A DNA stretch of 64,000 nucleotides, taken from contig NC_080557.1 in assembly GCF_030253575.1 (NCBI RefSeq), positions 47,847,501-47,911,500 on the forward strand, written 5' to 3'. The stretch comes from Rhododendron vialii (Eukaryota > Streptophyta > Magnoliopsida > Ericales > Ericaceae). Shown one piece after another: positions 58,749 through 64,000 of the stretch. Each line of letters opens with the position of its first letter. Within the stretch, counting starts at the first letter, position 1. The notes under the pieces are model-generated. The model made no database searches. It had not been told where the DNA came from and saw only the letters and a list, made by a program, of their open reading frames with translations. The translations under genes and the position numbers were made by a program.

Positions 58749-60627
58749 TGTAAGAACCTGATTTTATTATTATTTATTTTAATTGATTGTAGGTTGCCGT
58801 GTGAGCATGTTGTCTGAGTAACGTCGGACCCATGTGCGTATCCTGAGACTTTTAATATGATTAGATATACATTCAATGCAAAATTTGAGTTTTGGTGGCC
58901 GAACTAGAAATTCTCGAACCTAGGGGAGTTGATTAGTGTTACCATAGAGCTAGAGGTACCTATGGTGTAATCTTTTCCCAAAAATTAGATTTTTTTTCCC
59001 GGGGAAGATCGACTCTTCCATTTCCAGGGGTTCCTTTTTTGTTTTTACTTTTTCTTCATCTCTTGACTACTCATTCTCTCCCATTACACACAATCAACCT
59101 CTCAAATCTTCTAAATTTTGAAAAATCTAAGGAAATGAAAGCTTAATTTCATACATAGAACTCAAAGATTTTGGAGCTAGAAGTGGGTTTGGAGAGGATT
59201 CAAAGTTAGGGCTTGGTATTTACATTTTTGAGGTAGGATACATGACTAATCCTCTTAATATGTTCATTTTTTGTGTAAATATTGTAGATTTGTTTGTAGA
59301 GCTTGAGCATTTTTTTTTTTTTTTGATTATGTGAAAATTTGTGTTAGGATTTTAAGGTCTCACATGGAAAATATGGGTTTTTGTTGATACTTGTAAAATT
59401 CTTGAGATTTATGTGTTATTGAGATGTAGAGATGCTAAATGTTTAAAAGTTACATGTGTTAGTGAAGTAGTTTATGCGTATTTGAAGTTTAGTGAATACT
59501 TGGAGTTTGGATAATTGATGATAATTATGCGAATGATATTTGGGTATGAATTATCCCGTTCGGTGAGATAGGTTGAGATGATTGTGCTTGGATTATATAG
59601 GTTTAGATTTAAGTGGTGCACCTAGGAAAAATAAGCTGAGCTTGGCGAGCTCCTCAGTGAAAGACCGAAAATTGTTGGGGTGGTACACTGTACCCGATTA
59701 CCCCAGTGCAAGGATGGTGCTTGTACCCGGTTACCCCAATTCATGGGGTGATACTTGTACCCGACTACCTTTGATTTGTGACTTGAACCCGATTACCCCG
59801 GTTCATGGGGTGATACTTGTACCTGGTTACCCTCGGTTAGATATTAGAGTTGGCGCATAGTTTATGACTTTGGGTTAAATCTAGGAATGTTGGGCAATGG
59901 TAATTAGGCGGAAAACCGTATGAGGTTATTATTAAGGGATACTTATAGACACTTGATACTTCCAACTTGTACGTGTTTCACGATATTTATGTTAAACTTG
60001 AACATATTATTTGGTTTAGTCTTGTTTCCTATGGGCTCCGGCTCATGTTGTTTAAACTATTTCAGGTAGCAATGAGGCGCCGAGAACTTAGTGAAGTTGT
60101 GGACACATGGAGTTTCTTTATGTGATATCATCTTGTTTAGCTTATGTCTTGAATCATGTAAGGCCATAAGGCCGTCTTGGGTTCGATGTCTTTTCTAGCA
60201 TGATCGTAGAACTGAAAATTTGTGTTATTATTTTGGAACTGTAAAACTATGAGTTGTGTAATTATCTTTTGGATATTTCGTCTTATGACTTGCAGAACTT
60301 ATGTTAGCACTAAAGATTATGTACTAAAAATATTGTTTTGAGACTTATGGAAACGTCACTATCTAGTTTGACTGTATGGAGTTATAATTGGTGAAATTTA
60401 TTTCAAGCATAGGAATATGTTAGCTATTGTGAAAAATATCTTTGTTGTGTTAATTTTTAATTTTTTGATAAATTGTATCAGGGTTTAAAAAGAAAGGAAA
60501 GTTCTTCTCTCTCTCTCTCTTTTTTTTTTTTGGTCAATGCACTCAATGTTTAACCAGGACTTGATTTTTCAACGCGATATTTATGCCTTCATGACACATG
60601 TTAAGGTTGAATTTTTGGGGCGTTACA
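58749..60627. mobile_element. Solo LTR, Ty3/Gypsy (chromovirus-like)
   Basis: Begins TGTAAGAACC and ends GGGGCGTTACA (TG...CA, with TGTAA/TTACA inverted ends). Flanked by the exact 5-base duplication ATGCT (58744-58748, 60628-60632). 1879 bases, with an internal repeated GTACCCGATTACCCC motif (59690-59840). No internal coding region or partner LTR, so it is a solo LTR left by recombination. The intact target duplication and its absence from block A make it younger than the A/B duplication. Confidence 0.85.
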
Positions 60628-61461
60628 ATGCTTGTACCACATCAGTATTCTGTATGTACGGGAATTGTAAGCATGTTGTGCATGTTATAAGATTACCCAT
60701 CATGGGAATCATAAACTATTGGAGAACGAAAAGCATAATGCATGAGCAATTGGAGATTTGAATTGAACTCAAACTAATTAAGAATATAATTAATTAGGAA
60801 TTGGATCCTCTTCAATCCTTAATTAATTTGGACCGAACAGTCCAAATTTGAGTAGTCCATTGCTACAATTAATTGTTTGGAATTTTTCTAAACAGAAAAT
60901 AGAACACCCAATTACGAAAATAGTAAATCCAGTTTAGAAAAGAAAATAGCTTTGGAAATCATTGACAGAAAACCAGCACACAACCCATGTAACAAGAACC
61001 TACGGCATCTTCATTGTAACTTCTCTGTTACATATGTGCCTGTATAAAGTAACTCTTATCAATGGTGATAGGCACACCGAGGCACAAAGGTCCCCTAGAG
61101 CCTAAGCACAAATTTTTGTTTTAATTTTTTTCTCCTCAGCGAGACACAATTTATTAGGAAAAAAAAACAGAGCAGGGAAAAGAAGAAGAAGAAAACAGAG
61201 CAGGTTTGATGTTTGGTCTCAGAGAAGGAGGAGGAGAGACAGAGCAGGTTTGATCGATTCAGAGAGCTGCTTCGTCTCTGAGTTTGCTGCTGCGTTGCTG
61301 CTTCCTTTCACGTTTTTTAGGGTTAACGATCAGAAGAAGGGTTAACACACGTTCTCATCAAATTACCTCTCCCTTAACAAAAAGTCTTATATTGCCATAC
61401 TATAGTCGTTGCAACAATAATATGGGGATTATTCATTATTCGATTGAAGCTTGGGATTAAT

Positions 61462-61803
61462 TTATCCCCTCCTTTCATCATTCCAGATATGAATAGCCCT
61501 AGCCCTCAGGAGTTTCCTCACCAGATCTCCCCTGACATGGAGGCTCGTGACCTCATTAGGCCCACCGACCAGCTCGCCGCCTATGAAAACCATCGGTACA
61601 CTTGGCCCACGGCCCAATGCCACCAGCTTCCTCTCCAGTTGCTTCCCATTTTGAAGCTGGTCAAGCTCGTAAATCGTAGGATTTGCACCGAAACCATAGA
61701 AAAGTATCTTCATGCTGTCGCTCATGCAACAATTGCTCTTGCTGAATATCACCAGGGGACCTTGGTCCCCCAAATTCATCACCGTGTTCGTGTTTTTTGC
61801 CAT
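61462..61803 (-). CDS. CC-type glutaredoxin, CCMS active site, extended C-terminus (C' twin)
   Basis: 113 residues from the Met at 61803 (an in-frame Met ten codons upstream exists but is not conserved in the twin). [35 protein letters not shown] places CCMS at residues 25-28; cis-Pro loop PSVPMVFIGG; loop GGPNEVTSLHVRG; tail AIHIWNDERRG. It shares with the 30157 gene both the Pro in the GGPNE loop and the read-through tail. It is convergent with the CCIC gene at 58020. Confidence 0.92.
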   Translation of the reverse strand: MAKNTNTVMNLGDQGPLVIFSKSNCCMSDSMKILFYGFGANPTIYELDQLQNGKQLERKLVALGRGPSVPMVFIGGELVGGPNEVTSLHVRGDLVRKLLRARAIHIWNDERRG

Positions 61804-61936
61804 AGATCGTTGTATATACGAGTGAGAGATCAAAGAGGAGGGAGAATGCGAAGGATTGTTTTCTTTTGAAGAGGAGGATGTATGTATATAGGGAGTTTAG
61901 ATTTTGCTGTGAGGAAATGGAGAGGGTGATGGAGGC

Positions 61937-61944
61937 TATATAAA
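61937..61944 (-). promoter_or_regulatory. TATA box of CCMS gene (C')
   Basis: Reads TTTATATA on the minus strand, about 134 bases before the start codon. Confidence 0.6.
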
Positions 61945-62068
61945 GGGTTTACTGATCGAGGTGGTGGGGTGGGTAAGTAGAGATGCTTAGTACTACATTG
62001 CCGATAGAAAAGTAAATTGAGAAAAAATATTCCAAAAGATCGTAGTACAAATTAGCCTTGTTTTATCA

Positions 62069-62070
<2 letters not shown>

Positions 62071-62107
<37 letters not shown>

Positions 62108-62263
62108 CGATCGATCGATCGATCGATTTATACTAATAGCAAGTTGGACATATATTGGAGGATCCTTAATATGCAAAATGTGATTACCACGGGGACGTAC
62201 AATTTTATATTTCCAAATTGACAGCATTGACCCTGACGCACCCTTTACCACGCACGTAGGGGC
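62071..62263 (-). promoter_or_regulatory. Conserved upstream module with GA tract, block C'
   Basis: On the minus strand: GGTGCGTCAGGGTCAATGCT, GTCAATTTGGAAATATAAAA, AGGATCC and CCAACTTGCTATTAG, then six ATCG repeats (62104-62127) and a GA repeat (62071-62103). Same order as block C. Confidence 0.75.
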
Positions 62264-62658
62264 GCATCATATTGTGTTATAGTGTATGTTTTGATGTCTT
62301 TTTAGTCCGTAAGATTTCAATAGTGAAATTTATCGAGTGCAGAATAAAATGGTGGTGGACGGAGTAGTGTTTTGGACACCCTTTACCACGCACGTAGGGG
62401 CACATCATATTGCGCTATATAGTACTATATGTTTTGATGTCTTTTTAGTCCGTAAGATTTCAATGGAGAAATTTGTTGAGTGCAGAATAAAATGGTGGTG
62501 GACGGAGTACGGTTTTGGACACCCTTTACCACGCACGTAGGGGCACATCATATTGCACTATAGTATATGCATGTTTTGATGTCTTTTTCGTCCGTAAGAT
62601 TTCAATGGAGAAATTGTCGAGTGCAGAATAAAATGGTGGTGGACGGAGTACGGTTTTG
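62239..62658. repeat. Tandem triplication of a 140-bp promoter segment
   Basis: Copies start at 62239, 62377 and 62520 (each at CACCCTTTACCACGCACGTA) and are 138, 143 and 139 bases long. Each repeats the ACGT-containing box and ends near GGTGGTGGACGGAGTA. Block C has one copy only (30926-31072). Confidence 0.92.
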
Positions 62659-62991
62659 AAGAGAACTATATCACTATTCATTAACATGTTTCATAACTAT
62701 ACATCCATGTGAGATCCAGACGCTTGATTATCGATCAATTTGATGAGAGTGTTTTGTATTTATAAATTTTTTGGAAAGTGTTGGAGGCCTACATAACGGT
62801 TCTTTCAAGAGCACCTATAAATTTTTGGTTTTCAAAGCCAACTACTAGGAGGGAAGTTGTTTTAATTTGGATTATTTATGTTTCTACTCGTGCCGTTTTC
62901 TATGTTCTTTTTTTACGCACTAAAGTTAAAGATGGAGACCCATAGTTTTCATGACTCAAACACACTGTTTTCTAGAACCACAAAATATATA

Positions 62992-63763
62992 AGAGCATCC
63001 ACAATGGAATAAGCAAAACAAAAAATTGTTAAAGTTAGCAATGTTGGATTAAAAATTGGTCACATTGAAATAACCAAACTTAGCAACCTCTTAACAACTC
63101 ATTAAATTTTGGCTCTTCAATAATCAAAGTTAGCATTATTTTGTCAATAACCAAATTTTATCTCTCAATCAAGTACATCAACATTACACAAAAACCTGCT
63201 CTCTCTCTCAACAATATTTTTAAAAAATAATTTAAAAAAACTGTAACTTTCAGATTTTTTTTTATGTTTTTTTTAGAAACTTTTTTTTTACAAAAAACAA
63301 TTTTTTCTAAAATTTTAAAAACTATAAGTAAATAAAGTGTGTTTTTCAAAAATCTGTTTTTGAAATTTCAAAACTCTTTTATAGAAAACTGTTTTTTACA
63401 CAAAACCTGTTTTTAAAAAATTGTATTTATAGTTTTTAAAATTTTAAAACTATTTGTGTAAATATAATTCTTTTAAAATTTCTCAAAATTGTATTTACAG
63501 TTTTTAAGTGAACAAAGTGTGTGTTTTGAAAAACTATTTCTAACGTAAATTATTTTTTTTCCCTTCAAAACCCGTTTTTTTTTAAAAATATGCGTGAAAT
63601 GAAGGGAAAAAGTTTGGAGGATCCATTGGTTTTGATTATGGGCAAAAAAATAACAAATGTGGGATTTGACATTACTAACTTTAGCAACCTTTAAATGGAT
63701 AATCAAAATCTGATGTGGCATGTTTTGATTATTCACATTTATTTATTCTACTGCTGATGCTCT
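62992..63763. mobile_element. Non-autonomous DNA element with AGAGCATC ends
   Basis: AGAGCATCCACAATGGAATAA at the left and the inverse TTATTCTACTGCTGATGCTCT at the right, shown here for their outer 20 bases; very AT-rich inside. The host segment GACCCATAGTTTTCATGACT occurs on both sides (62937 and 63803), so a local duplication of about 60 bases accompanies it. Absent from block C. Confidence 0.7.
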
Positions 63764-63890
63764 AATTCTGAGCTACAAAACAGCTCTAGGACATTTTGTG
63801 AGACCCCTAGTTTTCATGACTCAAACACACTGTTTTCTAGAACCACCCTCATCTCTCAACACAATTTTCAATAAGTTTTCTCTTCATGTG

Positions 63891-64000
63891 CTTCTTTCGT
63901 CTCATAAAGTTTGTCCAGTCCACATAACGAGGACTTAAAAATAACACATTTTTTCCAAGAAAAAATTCAAATCTTTTCTCAAAAATTAGAAGAACTCATT
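63891..64000. mobile_element. Left part of the MITE seen at 31508-31723, cut by the window edge
   Basis: CTCATAAAGTTTGTCCAGTC and AAAAATTAGAAGAACTCATT match the block-C element. Confidence 0.65.

Larger units (their letters stand above)
51045..61230 (+). repeat. Segmental duplication block B (partner A at 39245-50630)
   Basis: Collinear with A. 51045-56770 matches 39245-43480 and 56820-61230 matches 46790-49300 plus 50238-50630. Contains one gene, the CCIC copy at 58020. Relative to A it has a 3.45-kb CACTA element and a 1.9-kb solo LTR, and it lacks about 3.3 kb with the CCMS gene and about 0.9 kb with the broken CCIC copy. Confidence 0.88.
61353..64000 (-). repeat. Segmental duplication block C' (partner C at 29996-31723)
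   Basis: Collinear with block C from the 3' flank of the CCMS gene outward, in the same orientation, and cut by the right window edge inside the shared MITE (63891 onward). It follows block B, whereas block C precedes block A. This suggests that the repeating unit was originally A plus C. Confidence 0.88.

Noticed and set aside
1-64000. CRISPR arrays, rRNA genes, bacterial operons
   Set aside because: None seen. The regular repeats are microsatellites, minisatellites and transposon parts of a plant nuclear genome.

Overview
This is nuclear DNA from a flowering plant, very probably a eudicot. It carries CC-type (ROXY) glutaredoxins, a family known only from land plants, and a gene with GT-AG introns for a membrane-anchored ubiquitin-fold protein. 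The long AT-rich intergenic stretches are full of plant DNA transposons, LINE and SINE copies and LTR remnants. The species cannot be fixed from the sequence alone.

Layout. At 1-7.8 kb there is an LTR-like remnant, small DNA-transposon relics and one MUB gene on the minus strand (three coding exons, 3233-5516). From 10 kb to the right edge the window is a glutaredoxin cluster of 13 copies: nine open genes and four broken ones. A C13/C14-type gene lies at 10.0 kb. It is followed at 12-24.8 kb by a five-unit tandem array (units of 2.3-3.0 kb) with two open genes, two broken copies and one broken, inverted copy. A CCIS gene follows at 27.5 kb. From 29 to 64 kb there is a second subfamily spread over large segmental duplications. 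Block C (30.0-31.7 kb, CCMS gene) matches C' (61.4-64 kb, CCMS gene). Block A (39.2-50.6 kb; one CCMS gene, one CCIC gene, one broken copy) matches B (51.0-61.2 kb, one CCIC gene). The duplicated blocks differ by clean transposon insertions with intact empty sites in the partner: a CACTA element and Tourist-like foldback in A, and a 3.45-kb CACTA element carrying shikimate dehydrogenase exon fragments and a solo LTR in B.

How the genes work together. CC-type glutaredoxins are small (about 100 residue) thioredoxin-fold proteins. Characterised members bind TGA bZIP transcription factors and modulate development, nitrogen signalling or defence. In this locus the active site has diverged into CCLC, CCMC, CDMC, CCIS, CCMS and CCIC, and the C-terminal tails differ too. 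Six members at 27-62 kb share an upstream conserved block around an ACGT/TGACG-like core; in three of them, and in one orphan copy, the block runs into a GA-repeat tract. The most interesting observations are this shared promoter module, the CDMC active site, a C-terminal extension made by a one-base deletion, the Pack-CACTA element, and the use of the A/B duplication as a natural record of gene loss and transposition.
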